Assembly: GCA_019247845.1 (NCBI GenBank)
Contig: JAFBAL010000061.1
Location: 62,001-126,000 of the forward strand
Length of the DNA stretch: 64,000 bases
Reading direction: 5' to 3'
Origin: Alphaproteobacteria bacterium
GTDB taxonomy: Bacteria > Pseudomonadota > Alphaproteobacteria > Micropepsales > Micropepsaceae
This document shows, piece by piece, positions 31,108 to 39,104 of the stretch (positions within the stretch are counted from its first letter, which is position 1; every line of letters begins with the position of its first letter). Both the position numbers and the translations under genes were made by a program. The notes beneath the pieces are model-generated. The model made no database searches and was not told the DNA's origin. It was given only the letters and a program-made list of their open reading frames with translations.

Positions 31108-32571
31108 TTGAGCGCGCGCAATTTCATCGCCGGCGTCGAAGCGTCCTTCGCGGCGCTAAGGCGCAATCTCGTCCTTTCGGTCGCGCCCGCGACCGAGGCC
31201 GAGGCGCGGCTGGTGGAAGAGCAGCTCGACGTCGCGCGCCAGGGCGCGTGGTCGACGAAATACGTTCTTCCCATGGGCGCGGTGCTGATCGCGCTGGCCT
31301 TGAGCGCCTGGGTGCCGCTGTGGCGGCTGGTGGCGTGGCCGGTGGTGATCCTTCTGGGCGTGATCGGCTTCGAGATCACCTGCCACGCGATCGATTCGCA
31401 CGGCGACGGCAGCGTCGAAGGCGTGGCGCGGCGCGCGCGCATCGTCGCCGCGATCTCGCTGGCGCAGTCGATCGCCTGGGCCGGGATGGTGCCGTTCCTG
31501 TGGCCGGGCGACGACGGCGCCGCGGGACAGACGCTGCTGTTCCTGGTGATCGCCTGCACGCTGGCCGGGTGGTCGTCGATGGGCGCGATCCATTTCGCCA
31601 ACGGCGCGGGCTCGCTCTGCGTCTATATCGTCATGCTCGTCGCCATGCCGTTCTTCGGGCACAATCCGCTGGCGGTTTTCTTGAGCGCCCTGTCGGCCGC
31701 CTACGGCTTCATGATGGCGGCGCTGTTCACCTCGAACTACGAGACGCGCGAGCGCATGCTGCGCCTGGTGCACGAGCGCGGCCGGCTCTACGACCAGCTC
31801 AAGACCGCCAAGCATGAATCCGACCACGCCCGCGAGCGCGCCGAGAAGGCGAGCCGCGCCAAATCGGAGTTCCTCGCCAACATGTCCCACGAGCTGCGCA
31901 CGCCGCTGAACGCGATCCTGGGCTTCTCGGAGATCATCCAGACGCGCGCCGCCGGCAGCGTCGAGCGCCACGGCGAGTATGGCGGCTATATCCACAGCTC
32001 GGGCAAGCACCTGCTGGCGCTGATCAACGACATCCTCGACCTCGCCAAGATCGAGGCCGGACGTCTCACCTTGCACGAGAGCGAGATGGAGATCGCGCTG
32101 GCGATGGAGAACGCGATGATCCTGGTCTCGGGCCCGGCGGAGAGCGGCGCGGTCTCTCTCGCCATCGACATCGACGAGCGCTTCCCCGCGCTCTATGCCG
32201 ACGAGCGCGCGATCCGGCAGATCCTCACCAACCTCGCCTCGAACGCGGTCAAGTTCACGCCGCCGGGCGGCCGCGTCGTGCTCTTCGCCCAGCTGGACGA
32301 GAGCGGCCAGCCGGTGATCGGCGTCGACGACGACGGCGTCGGCATCGCGCCCGAGGACCACGCCAAGGTGTTCGAGAGCTTCGGCCAGGGCCGCCACGAC
32401 GCGGTGATCGACGACCGCGGCACGGGGCTCGGCCTGCCCATCGTGCGCGGGCTTGTCGAGGCGCTGGGCGGCCGCGTGGTGCTCAAGAGCGCGCCCGACC
32501 AGGGCACGCGCGTCAGCATCGTGCTGCCGGCGTCGCGGGTGCGGCCCAAGCGCGATCAGGCCGCGGCGTAA
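31108..32571 (+). CDS. second membrane-bound sensor histidine kinase, paralogue of 28790-30181
   Basis: The 487-residue protein has an N-terminal soluble stretch, about six transmembrane helices (residues ~52-210), a coiled coil (YDQLKTAKHESDHARERAEKA), and HisKA with His261 in FLANMSHELRTPLNAILGF. The HATPase domain has SNAVKFTPPGG, DDGVGIAPEDHAKVFESF and GTGLGLPIVRGL. The core motifs are nearly those of the upstream kinase, while the N-terminal domains have diverged. The start is a TTG at 31108, with the next best options further in; treat the N-terminus as provisional. No adjacent response regulator was seen. A palindromic repeat follows. Confidence 0.88.
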   Translation: MSARNFIAGVEASFAALRRNLVLSVAPATEAEARLVEEQLDVARQGAWSTKYVLPMGAVLIALALSAWVPLWRLVAWPVVILLGVIGFEITCHAIDSHGDGSVEGVARRARIVAAISLAQSIAWAGMVPFLWPGDDGAAGQTLLFLVIACTLAGWSSMGAIHFANGAGSLCVYIVMLVAMPFFGHNPLAVFLSALSAAYGFMMAALFTSNYETRERMLRLVHERGRLYDQLKTAKHESDHARERAEKASRAKSEFLANMSHELRTPLNAILGFSEIIQTRAAGSVERHGEYGGYIHSSGKHLLALINDILDLAKIEAGRLTLHESEMEIALAMENAMILVSGPAESGAVSLAIDIDERFPALYADERAIRQILTNLASNAVKFTPPGGRVVLFAQLDESGQPVIGVDDDGVGIAPEDHAKVFESFGQGRHDAVIDDRGTGLGLPIVRGLVEALGGRVVLKSAPDQGTRVSIVLPASRVRPKRDQAAA

Positions 32572-32600
32572 CAGCGGACGAGATTGCGAGCGGCAACGCA

Positions 32601-32731
32601 CTTATCCTCCTCCGCCCGCGGGGGAGGTGGATGCGCTGCGACAGCAGCGCAGACGGAAGGGCCTCGCGCGTGACGCTGTCGCTACGCGCCGCTGCGCTCG
32701 GCACCTCCCCCTCTTCGCAGCGAAGGATAAG
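32601..32731. repeat. ~130-bp imperfect intergenic palindrome
   Basis: Outer arms CTTATCCT (32601-32608) and AGGATAAG (32724-32731) and inner arms GGGGAGGTG (32621-32629) and CACCTCCCC (32702-32710) are exact complements. An internal hairpin GCGCTGC-GACA-GCAGCGC lies between. It separates the second histidine kinase and the convergent acyl-CoA dehydrogenase. It shares the CTTATCCTCC end with the palindrome at 36861-36903. Confidence 0.8.
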
Positions 32732-32732
32732 A

Positions 32733-33860
32733 TCACGCCGCTGCGAAGCGCTTCAGGTGATGGTCGACGCTGCCGTAGAGCGTGTCGAGCATGGTGAGCC
32801 GCTTGAAGTAGTGGCCAACGTTGAGCTCGTCGGTCATGCCCATGCCGCCATGGACCTGCACCGCGCCTTGGCCGACGAAACGTCCCGACTTGCCGATCTG
32901 GGCCTTGGCCGCCGACGCCGCCTTGGCGCGTTCGGCATCGCTTTCGCCGAGCTTGAGCGTGACCATCAAGGTCGCCGACATCGCCTGCTCGGCGTTGACG
33001 AACATGTCGACCATGCGGTGCTGCAGCACCTGGAACTTGCCGATCGGCACGCCGAACTGCTTGCGGGTCTTGGAATATTCGACGGTGGCGTCGACCAGCA
33101 CCTTCATCGCGCCGGTGGCCTCGGCCGCATGCGCGGCGATGGCCTCGTCGACGGCACGCTCGACAAGGGCCAGGCCCTGCCCCTCGCCGCCGATGAGCCG
33201 GGCGGCCGGGACCTCGACGTTCTCGAAGGTGATCTCGCTGGCGCGGTTGCCGTCCACGGTCGGGAAATCGCGCGTCGAGATGCCTTTCGATTTCTTGTCG
33301 ACCAGGAAGACGCTGATGCCGTCCGCGTCGCGCCGCCCGCCGGACGAGCGCGCGGTGACGATGAGCTGGTCGGCCCAGGGCGCGCCGAGCACGACGGACT
33401 TCTGCCCGCTCAGCACGTAATCCGCGCCGGACGTCTTCGCACTCGTCGTCAGGTCCGCGAGGTTATAGCGGCCCTGCGGCTCCGCGAAGGCAAAGGCCAT
33501 GATGGTCTCGCCGCCGGCGATCTTGGGCAGCCATTCTTCCTTCATCGCGTCCGAGCCCGAGCGCTCGATCAGCCCGCCGCCGATGACGACCGTCGGCACG
33601 TAGGGCTCGACGACCAGCGCGCGGCCGAACTCCTGCATCACCACCATGGTCGAAACCGCGCCGCCGCCGAGCCCGCCATGCGCCTCCGCGATCGGCGCCG
33701 CCAACAGGCCGAGCTCGGCGAACTGCGCCCAATGCTTGGGATCGCGCCCGGTCTCGCTGCGCGTGAACTTGCGCCAGGCCTCGAAGGTGTAGTTGTCGGC
33801 GAGGTAGCGCGCGACGGAATTGCGCAGCAGCGTCTGTTCCTCGGTGAAGGAGAAATCCAT
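32733..33860 (-). CDS. acyl-CoA dehydrogenase, small-subunit type (pimeloyl-CoA DH small subunit-like)
   Basis: The 375-residue ACAD has the N-terminal helical domain (FSFTEEQTLLRNSVARYLA), the central FAEPQGRYNLADL beta domain, and a C-terminal VHGGMGMTDELNVGHYFKRL. These are typical of the 'small' partner of two-subunit ACADs, such as pimeloyl-CoA or steroid side-chain enzymes. It uses FAD to introduce a 2,3-double bond in an acyl-CoA. The matching large-type subunit is encoded at 36907-38100, separated by an RTX-type gene and an AraC regulator, instead of adjacent as usual. It starts at ATG 33860. Confidence 0.85.
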   Translation of the reverse strand: MDFSFTEEQTLLRNSVARYLADNYTFEAWRKFTRSETGRDPKHWAQFAELGLLAAPIAEAHGGLGGGAVSTMVVMQEFGRALVVEPYVPTVVIGGGLIERSGSDAMKEEWLPKIAGGETIMAFAFAEPQGRYNLADLTTSAKTSGADYVLSGQKSVVLGAPWADQLIVTARSSGGRRDADGISVFLVDKKSKGISTRDFPTVDGNRASEITFENVEVPAARLIGGEGQGLALVERAVDEAIAAHAAEATGAMKVLVDATVEYSKTRKQFGVPIGKFQVLQHRMVDMFVNAEQAMSATLMVTLKLGESDAERAKAASAAKAQIGKSGRFVGQGAVQVHGGMGMTDELNVGHYFKRLTMLDTLYGSVDHHLKRFAAA

Positions 33861-33907
33861 CGGGAAGTCCTTGGAAAATCGATGGCCCAGTATCGCACCG
33901 CCCGGAC

Positions 33908-33948
33908 AAAAAGAAAGACGTCACGCGCAGTTGGGGCCGCGCGTGACG
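33908..33948 (-). terminator. intrinsic terminator downstream of the RTX-type gene
   Basis: On the minus strand a 9-base perfect stem (arms 33919-33927 and 33940-33948) is followed by a T-rich run complementary to AAAAAGAAAG at 33908-33917. It lies about 65 bases past the stop of the gene ending at 34014. Confidence 0.8.
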
Positions 33949-34013
33949 CCTTCCGCGCCCGGGCGGGGATCAATCGCCAAGGCAAGCCGGCGGGCGGTAC
34001 CGATGGGGAAGCT

Positions 34014-35654
34014 TCAGTGGAAGTCCGACATGTCCAGGTTCCCCAGATTGGTGGCGCCTTCGAGCTGGAAGACGAAGTCCTCGCCGGCCTGATAGCCCGC
34101 CATGCCGTTGGCATCGACCACCAGGAAGGTGTGGCCCGCGAGGCCGCCAGAATCCGGCGTGAACAGCACCGCATGCCCGGCCGCCAGATGCGCCGCATCC
34201 AGCGCATTGGCCAGGTTGCCGTCGAAATGCGCCTCGGTCAGGACGCCGTGGGTCAGCGCTGCGTCGATCCCGCCGACCGAGACGTCGAACGGCAGGTCGA
34301 AGCTGTCGTGCTTGGCATCGAAGCCGGTGAGGATGTCGCGCGCCGCACCCGTCGATTCCGAGACGTCGAGATAGCGGAACACGTCGGCGCCATGGCCCGC
34401 GGTCATGTGGTCCTGGCCGAGATTGCCGTAGAGCGTGTTGCCCGCCTGGCCGCCGATCAGCGTATCGTCGCCCGCGCCGCCGCCCAGATAGTATTGCCCG
34501 TCGGTCTCGGCCGAGGCGTTGGCGACGAAGCTGTCGGTAGCGCCGAGCAGATCCGCGTTGAGGCTCATCGACTGGCCGGCCGCGACGTTGCCGTCATTCA
34601 TCACCAGCTTGTAGCTGTGGCCGGCGCTCATGAAGATCGTCTCGACATTGACGACGGTTGTCGCCTTCAGCGTGAGGCCGTGCGAGTAGTCGCCCCACAG
34701 ATCGATCTCGTCGGTGCCGGCGCCCCCGTCTATGTGATCGGCGGCGTTGAAGTGATCCTCCATGTTGAAGACATCGGCGCCGCCCTGACCGTAGAACTTG
34801 TCGTTGCCGCCGCTGAAGGAGGTGAAATTGTCGTTCTGCTGGCCGCCGGTGAGCACGTCGTTTCCGCTGCCGTCGTAGAATTGGAAATGGCCGTCGGTCT
34901 CGTGCGCGCCGTTGAAGACCAGCGAGTCGCCGACGCTGAGATTGGAGCCGTAGACCTCCAGCGTCTGTCCCGCCGCGACGTTGGCGTCGTTCAGCGTGAC
35001 CTTGTAGCTGTAGCCGTCCTGGAACGAGAGATAGTGGAAGTTGTGCATCATCGCGGCCGTGAAGGTGATGCCGGCCGAATAGTCGCCGATGAGCTGCAGC
35101 GTGTTATTGCCGCCGCCGCCGTCGAGGCGGTCGTCATGGCCGAGATTGTCGCCGAAATAGACGTAATCGTCGGCCGCGCCGCCGTGGAAGATATTGGTGC
35201 CGGTGCCGCCGGTGAAATAGGTCGTGCCGGCGCCGCCATAGACGATCAGCGTCGTGTCGGCGCTCGTACCGCTCAGATAGCTGCCGTCCACGATGAAGGT
35301 ATCGTCGACGCCCAGGCCGGCGCCCTTGAAGGTCAGGCTTTCGCCGTGGGCGATGACGCCGTCGAACAGAGCGAGATAATAGCTGTGGCCCGCCATCACG
35401 GTGATGTTCTCGACGCCGGTCAGCATGCTGGACGACACGAACATCGGGTTCGAATAATCGCCGTCGAGGACCAGCGTGTCGATGCCGCTGCCGCCCGTGA
35501 CGCTGTCATGGACGTCGAAGGTGGCGCCGAAGCGGAAGACGTCGTTGCCCCCGCCGCCGTCCACCGCGTCGTTGCCGCCCTGGACCATGGTGAAGACGTC
35601 GTTGCCCGACGTGCCGGTGAAGTCGTCGTTGCCGGTGGTGCCTTTGTAGTTCAC
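34014..35654 (-). CDS. RTX-type calcium-binding secreted protein with three tandem modules
   Basis: The 546-residue Asp/Gly-rich protein has no signal peptide. Scattered GGxGxDxhx nonapeptides (for example GGGGNDVFRF and GGGAGDDTLIGGQ) mark it as RTX/hemolysin-type. Three modules of about 128 residues begin with GDYS at residues 65, 190 and 321, each followed by a GHSYKL-like strand and a DGN(V)AAGQ-like loop. The C-terminal ~120 residues (GADVFRYLDVSESTGAARDIL onward) resemble the serralysin C-terminal secretion domain, so export by a type I system is likely. No protease or lipase domain is present. The GTG at 35654 is chosen: AGGGGAA precedes it and the repeats begin at once. Secretion genes are not in the window. 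Confidence 0.78.
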   Translation of the reverse strand: MNYKGTTGNDDFTGTSGNDVFTMVQGGNDAVDGGGGNDVFRFGATFDVHDSVTGGSGIDTLVLDGDYSNPMFVSSSMLTGVENITVMAGHSYYLALFDGVIAHGESLTFKGAGLGVDDTFIVDGSYLSGTSADTTLIVYGGAGTTYFTGGTGTNIFHGGAADDYVYFGDNLGHDDRLDGGGGNNTLQLIGDYSAGITFTAAMMHNFHYLSFQDGYSYKVTLNDANVAAGQTLEVYGSNLSVGDSLVFNGAHETDGHFQFYDGSGNDVLTGGQQNDNFTSFSGGNDKFYGQGGADVFNMEDHFNAADHIDGGAGTDEIDLWGDYSHGLTLKATTVVNVETIFMSAGHSYKLVMNDGNVAAGQSMSLNADLLGATDSFVANASAETDGQYYLGGGAGDDTLIGGQAGNTLYGNLGQDHMTAGHGADVFRYLDVSESTGAARDILTGFDAKHDSFDLPFDVSVGGIDAALTHGVLTEAHFDGNLANALDAAHLAAGHAVLFTPDSGGLAGHTFLVVDANGMAGYQAGEDFVFQLEGATNLGNLDMSDFH

Positions 35655-35864
35655 GAACAATTCCCCTGTAGCCGGTGCGCGAGCTTGGTAGTCCAAAGCC
35701 GCGCGGCGTTCTTGGGGAGCGGCGCCCGCACGCTTGGACGGCGGCGACAGGATCGTCCTGGCGCGACATATTGCTTGGCTTCGCGCGCCAGCACTTTTCG
35801 GCTCCATCACTTTTCAACCAAGGTCCGGCCCGATAAAGATTCCTTGCCGTTCCATGGGGAGAAC

Positions 35865-36857
35865 ATGGCTTTCCCGCCATCCGATTTCAGGCTGCTGCGG
35901 TTCTGGTCCGACGATTTCCCGGCCCCCAAGCGCTTGAGCGCCTGGACCGAGGTCCTGTCGCGCATGCTGCTCAAGGCGCAGGTCGAGCAGCTGACCGACA
36001 CGCCGTTCCAGGTCGACGCCTGCCTGCGGGCGCTGCCCGGCGTGCATTTCGGCGCAGGGCTTTGGGGCCCGTCGGTGACGCGGCGCACGCGCGAGATCGC
36101 CAGGTCGGACCCCAAGGGCTTCTACATCGTCATCAACACCGAGGGCCTGCTCAGGGTGCGCACCGCCGAGGGCGAGGTGATGCTGAGCGAGGGCGACGCC
36201 GTGTTCCTGACCTGCGCGCAGGAGGTCAGCCTGATGCGGCCCGAGGCCGGGCGGCTGACCTGCGCGCGCATCGACCAGGCGCAGTTCAAGTTCCTGGTTC
36301 CCGATGCCGAGGATTGCGGCGGCACCGTCATCCGCCACGGCAACGAGGCGCTGCGTGTACTGATGACCTATCTGCGCGATCTCGACGACAAGCAGGCGCT
36401 GACCAATGCCGAGGTGCGCGCGCTGGTGGTCAGCCACATCTTCGCGCTGATCGCGCTCATCTTGAACAGCGCGCGCGACGCGGCCCAGGCGAGCAAGGCG
36501 GCGACGCCCAATGCCGCGCGGCTTCGCGCCATCAAGCAATACGCGGCCGAGCACCTCTCGGACCAGGACCTGTCGATCGCGCGCGTCGCCTCGGCCAACC
36601 GCCTGTCGCCGCGCCAGGTGCAGCGCCTGTTCGAGGCCGACGACACGACGTTCTCGGAGTTCCTGCTGCTCAAGCGGCTGCAGAGCGTGCACGCGGTGCT
36701 GACCGACCTGCGCCAGGCGCATCGCAGCGTCAGCGACATCGCGCTCGCCTCGGGCTTCGGCGACGTCTCCTATTTCAACCGCGCCTTCCGCAACCACTAC
36801 GGCGCCTCGCCGACCGCGATCCGGCAGTCGGCTGCGGCCAGGGCGAACGGGGGGTAG
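35865..36857 (+). CDS. AraC-family transcriptional regulator
   Basis: The 330-residue protein has an N-terminal sensor domain of the AraC_binding_2 type (PKGFYIVINTEGLLRVRTAEG) and a C-terminal double HTH. In the HTH, LSIARVASANRLSPRQVQRLF is the first recognition helix and SVSDIALASGFGDVSYFNRAF is the second, conserved one. It should bind DNA and respond to an unidentified ligand. The ATG at 35865 follows GGGGAG. It is divergent from the RTX-type gene (210-bp shared upstream region) and convergent with the large acyl-CoA dehydrogenase, so either could be its target. Confidence 0.87.
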   Translation: MAFPPSDFRLLRFWSDDFPAPKRLSAWTEVLSRMLLKAQVEQLTDTPFQVDACLRALPGVHFGAGLWGPSVTRRTREIARSDPKGFYIVINTEGLLRVRTAEGEVMLSEGDAVFLTCAQEVSLMRPEAGRLTCARIDQAQFKFLVPDAEDCGGTVIRHGNEALRVLMTYLRDLDDKQALTNAEVRALVVSHIFALIALILNSARDAAQASKAATPNAARLRAIKQYAAEHLSDQDLSIARVASANRLSPRQVQRLFEADDTTFSEFLLLKRLQSVHAVLTDLRQAHRSVSDIALASGFGDVSYFNRAFRNHYGASPTAIRQSAAARANGG

Positions 36858-36860
36858 GGC

Positions 36861-36903
36861 TTCTTCTTATCCTCCCCCGCTTCGCAGGGGAGGATAAGAA
36901 GAA
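36861..36903. repeat. perfect 17-bp-arm palindrome between convergent genes
   Basis: The arm at 36861-36877 is the exact reverse complement of 36887-36903, with a 9-base loop. The core arm sequence TTATCCTCCCC is shared with the 32601-32731 palindrome. It lies between the stops of the AraC regulator and the acyl-CoA dehydrogenase, where it could terminate both transcripts, although it has no T run. Confidence 0.85.
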
Positions 36904-36906
36904 CGG

Positions 36907-38100
36907 CTACAACCCCAGCACCGCCTTGGCGATGATGTTGCGCTGGATCTCGTTCGAGCCGCCGTAGATCGAAGCCTTGCGCATGTTGAAGTAGCGCCCG
37001 GCCGCGCCGACCGCATAGTCCGGCCCCACGGGATACTCGTTCGAGCCCAGTCCGCGCTCGTAGGGGAACGCGTAATAGCCCACAGCCTCCTCCGTCAGCT
37101 CGGTGATGCGCTGCTGGATCTCGGTGCCGCGGATCTTCAGGATCGAGCTTTCCGGCCCGGCCATGTGGCCCTTGGATTCCTCGGCCAGGGTGCGCAGCTC
37201 GGTATATTCGAGCGCGATGAGCTCGACCTCGAGCTCGGCGACCTTGCGGGCGAAATCCTCGGTCTCGATCAGGGGCGTGCCGTCGACGAGCTCGGCGCCG
37301 GCGATCTCCTTCAGCCGCGCGATGGCCTTCTTCGAGCGCGCGGTGCCGGCGATGCCGGTGCGCTCGTGCACCAGCAGGAACTTGGCGTAGGTCCAGCCCT
37401 TGTTCTCCTCGCCGACGCGGTTGGCGACCGGCACCTTGACGTTGTCGAAGAAGACGTCGTTCACCTCATGCGCGCCGTCGAGCACGATGATCGGCTTCAC
37501 GGTGATGCCGGGCGTTTTCATGTCGATGAGCAGGAAGGTGATGCCCTCCTGCGGCTTGACGTTCGGATCGGTGCGCACGAGGCAGAAGATCCAGTCGGCA
37601 TACTGCGCCAGCGTCGTCCAGGTCTTCTGGCCGTTGACGATATAGTGGTCGCCTTCCTTGACCGCGCGCGTGCGCAGGTTGGCGAGGTCGGAGCCGGCGC
37701 CGGGCTCGGAATAGCCCTGGCACCACCAGTCCTCGCCCGACAGGATGCGCGGCAGGAATTTCTTTTTCTGCTCGTCGTTGCCGTAGGTGAAGATCACCGG
37801 GCCGACCATCGACAGCCCGAACGGGAGCGTCGTCGGCATCTCGGCGTCGGCGGTCTCCTGGTTGAAGATATAGCGCTGGGTGACGTTCCAGCCCGTGCCG
37901 CCGTACTGCTTCGGCCAGATCGGCGCGACCCAGCCTTGGCTATAGAGAAGCTTGTGCCAGGCGAGGTAATCCTCCTTGGAGCGCGTCGCGGCCTCAGGCG
38001 CGCCGACATCGGTCTTGGGCAGCTTGCCTTTGGCCTCGGCGATGAAGGCGCGCACTTCGGCGCGGAAGGCTTCCTCTTCGGGCGTGAAGGTCACATCCAT
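36907..38100 (-). CDS. acyl-CoA dehydrogenase, large-subunit type (pimeloyl-CoA DH large subunit-like)
   Basis: The 397-residue ACAD has the FAD/substrate region WWCQGYSEPGAGSDLANLRT, NGQKTWTTLAQYADWIFCLVR, and C-terminal IYGGSNEIQRNIIAKAVLG. The usual catalytic Glu of medium-chain ACADs (YEGT) is Gly here, as in two-subunit (alpha2beta2) ACADs where the active site is shared. A small-type partner lies at 32733-33860. It is followed by a palindromic repeat and the AraC regulator. It starts at ATG 38100. Confidence 0.87.
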   Translation of the reverse strand: MDVTFTPEEEAFRAEVRAFIAEAKGKLPKTDVGAPEAATRSKEDYLAWHKLLYSQGWVAPIWPKQYGGTGWNVTQRYIFNQETADAEMPTTLPFGLSMVGPVIFTYGNDEQKKKFLPRILSGEDWWCQGYSEPGAGSDLANLRTRAVKEGDHYIVNGQKTWTTLAQYADWIFCLVRTDPNVKPQEGITFLLIDMKTPGITVKPIIVLDGAHEVNDVFFDNVKVPVANRVGEENKGWTYAKFLLVHERTGIAGTARSKKAIARLKEIAGAELVDGTPLIETEDFARKVAELEVELIALEYTELRTLAEESKGHMAGPESSILKIRGTEIQQRITELTEEAVGYYAFPYERGLGSNEYPVGPDYAVGAAGRYFNMRKASIYGGSNEIQRNIIAKAVLGL

Positions 38101-38136
38101 GGCGGTCTCCGGATAACGGCTGGGACGACGATACCA

Positions 38137-38424
38137 CTACGGCTTGGTGTCGCGAAGCGCGACGTGATGGCGGATGACTTCCGTAACGATAAAGTTCAGG
38201 AACTTCTCGGCGAAATCGGGATCGAGCTTGGCGTTCGCGGCCAGGGCGCGCAGCCGCGCGATCTGCTGGGTCTCGCGCGCCGGATCGGCCGGCGGAAGCC
38301 CGCGCTCGGCCTTGAGCAGGCCCACGGCTTGCGTGCATTTGAAGCGCTCGGCGAGCAGATGGACCAGCGCCGCGTCGATATTGTCGATCGAGTCGCGCAA
38401 CCGCAGCAGTTCGGGATCGGTCAT
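38137..38424 (-). CDS. chorismate mutase (AroQ-type) domain protein
   Basis: The 95-residue all-helical protein has the AroQ pattern: LLRLRDSIDNIDAALVHLLAERFKC, then RETQQIARLRALA and a third helix ending FIVTEVIRHH. Chorismate mutase converts chorismate to prephenate for Phe/Tyr synthesis. As a monofunctional short form it could also be an isochorismate-pyruvate-lyase-like enzyme, but the Arg/Lys pattern is more AroQ-like. The ATG at 38424 lies five bases after the LysE gene stop, so the two are probably co-transcribed. Confidence 0.85.
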   Translation of the reverse strand: MTDPELLRLRDSIDNIDAALVHLLAERFKCTQAVGLLKAERGLPPADPARETQQIARLRALAANAKLDPDFAEKFLNFIVTEVIRHHVALRDTKP

Positions 38425-38429
38425 GATCG

Positions 38430-39053
38430 TCAACCTTTCTTGAGCGCAGCCATGCTCAGGCCCGCCGCGATCAGGAACGAGCCCGCGACGCGCTCGGTCC
38501 ATTTCGCGAAACGCGGCGCGGCGAGCACGGCGCGGAACCGGCCCGCCAGGAGCGCGTAGCCGAGCTGCACCACGATCTCGATGACGGCCGTCACTGCGGC
38601 GAGGATCGCGAGCTGGGGGACGAGCGGCGCCTTGAGCGCGATGAACTGCGGCAGGAAGGCCGCGAAGAACAGCAGCACGTTGGGGTTGGCCATCTGCAGG
38701 ACGAAGCCGCCCCAGAACAGGCGGCTCGCGCGCGCCGAGCCGGCGTCGGGCGTCACGGAGCCGAGCTTCGAGGTGCGCCGGAAGGCGCTTGCGCCCAGCC
38801 AGAGCAGATAGGCCACGCCGATCCATTTGACGGCGGAAAACAGCGTATAGGACGCGGTCAGCACGGCGCCGATGCCCGTGGCCGAGAGCGCGAACCACAT
38901 CGTCCCCGCCGCGGTGACGCCGAGGATCGACCACACCGCCTTGGCGCTGCCGTGGCTCAAGGCCTGGGAGACGACGAGGAGGACCGCGGGTCCGGGCACG
39001 ACGCAGAGCGCGGTCATCGCCACCGCAAACGCGCTCAAGCTTGCCCAGGTCAT
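38430..39053 (-). CDS. LysE/RhtB-family amino-acid exporter
   Basis: The 207-residue protein has six transmembrane helices and the family N-terminal signature ALCVVPGPAVLLVVSQAL, then KWIGVAYLLWLGASAFR and FWGGFVLQMANPNVLLFFAAFLPQF. It should export an amino acid or derivative across the inner membrane. AGGGGA precedes the ATG at 39053. It is divergent from the dienelactone hydrolase gene with about 50 bases between and leads the two-gene unit with chorismate mutase; an aromatic amino acid is a possible substrate, but this is only context. Confidence 0.87.
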   Translation of the reverse strand: MTWASLSAFAVAMTALCVVPGPAVLLVVSQALSHGSAKAVWSILGVTAAGTMWFALSATGIGAVLTASYTLFSAVKWIGVAYLLWLGASAFRRTSKLGSVTPDAGSARASRLFWGGFVLQMANPNVLLFFAAFLPQFIALKAPLVPQLAILAAVTAVIEIVVQLGYALLAGRFRAVLAAPRFAKWTERVAGSFLIAAGLSMAALKKG

Positions 39054-39104
39054 TTCGCGTCCCCTAATCTGCGGGGAGGGTACGGGCGCAGGGGACCAGG
39101 GGCA

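Noticed and set aside
32631..36857. 1408-codon plus-strand frame over the acyl-CoA dehydrogenase and RTX genes
   Set aside because: Only the last 330 residues (AraC regulator from 35865) are real; the rest is antisense to two genes with intact motifs.
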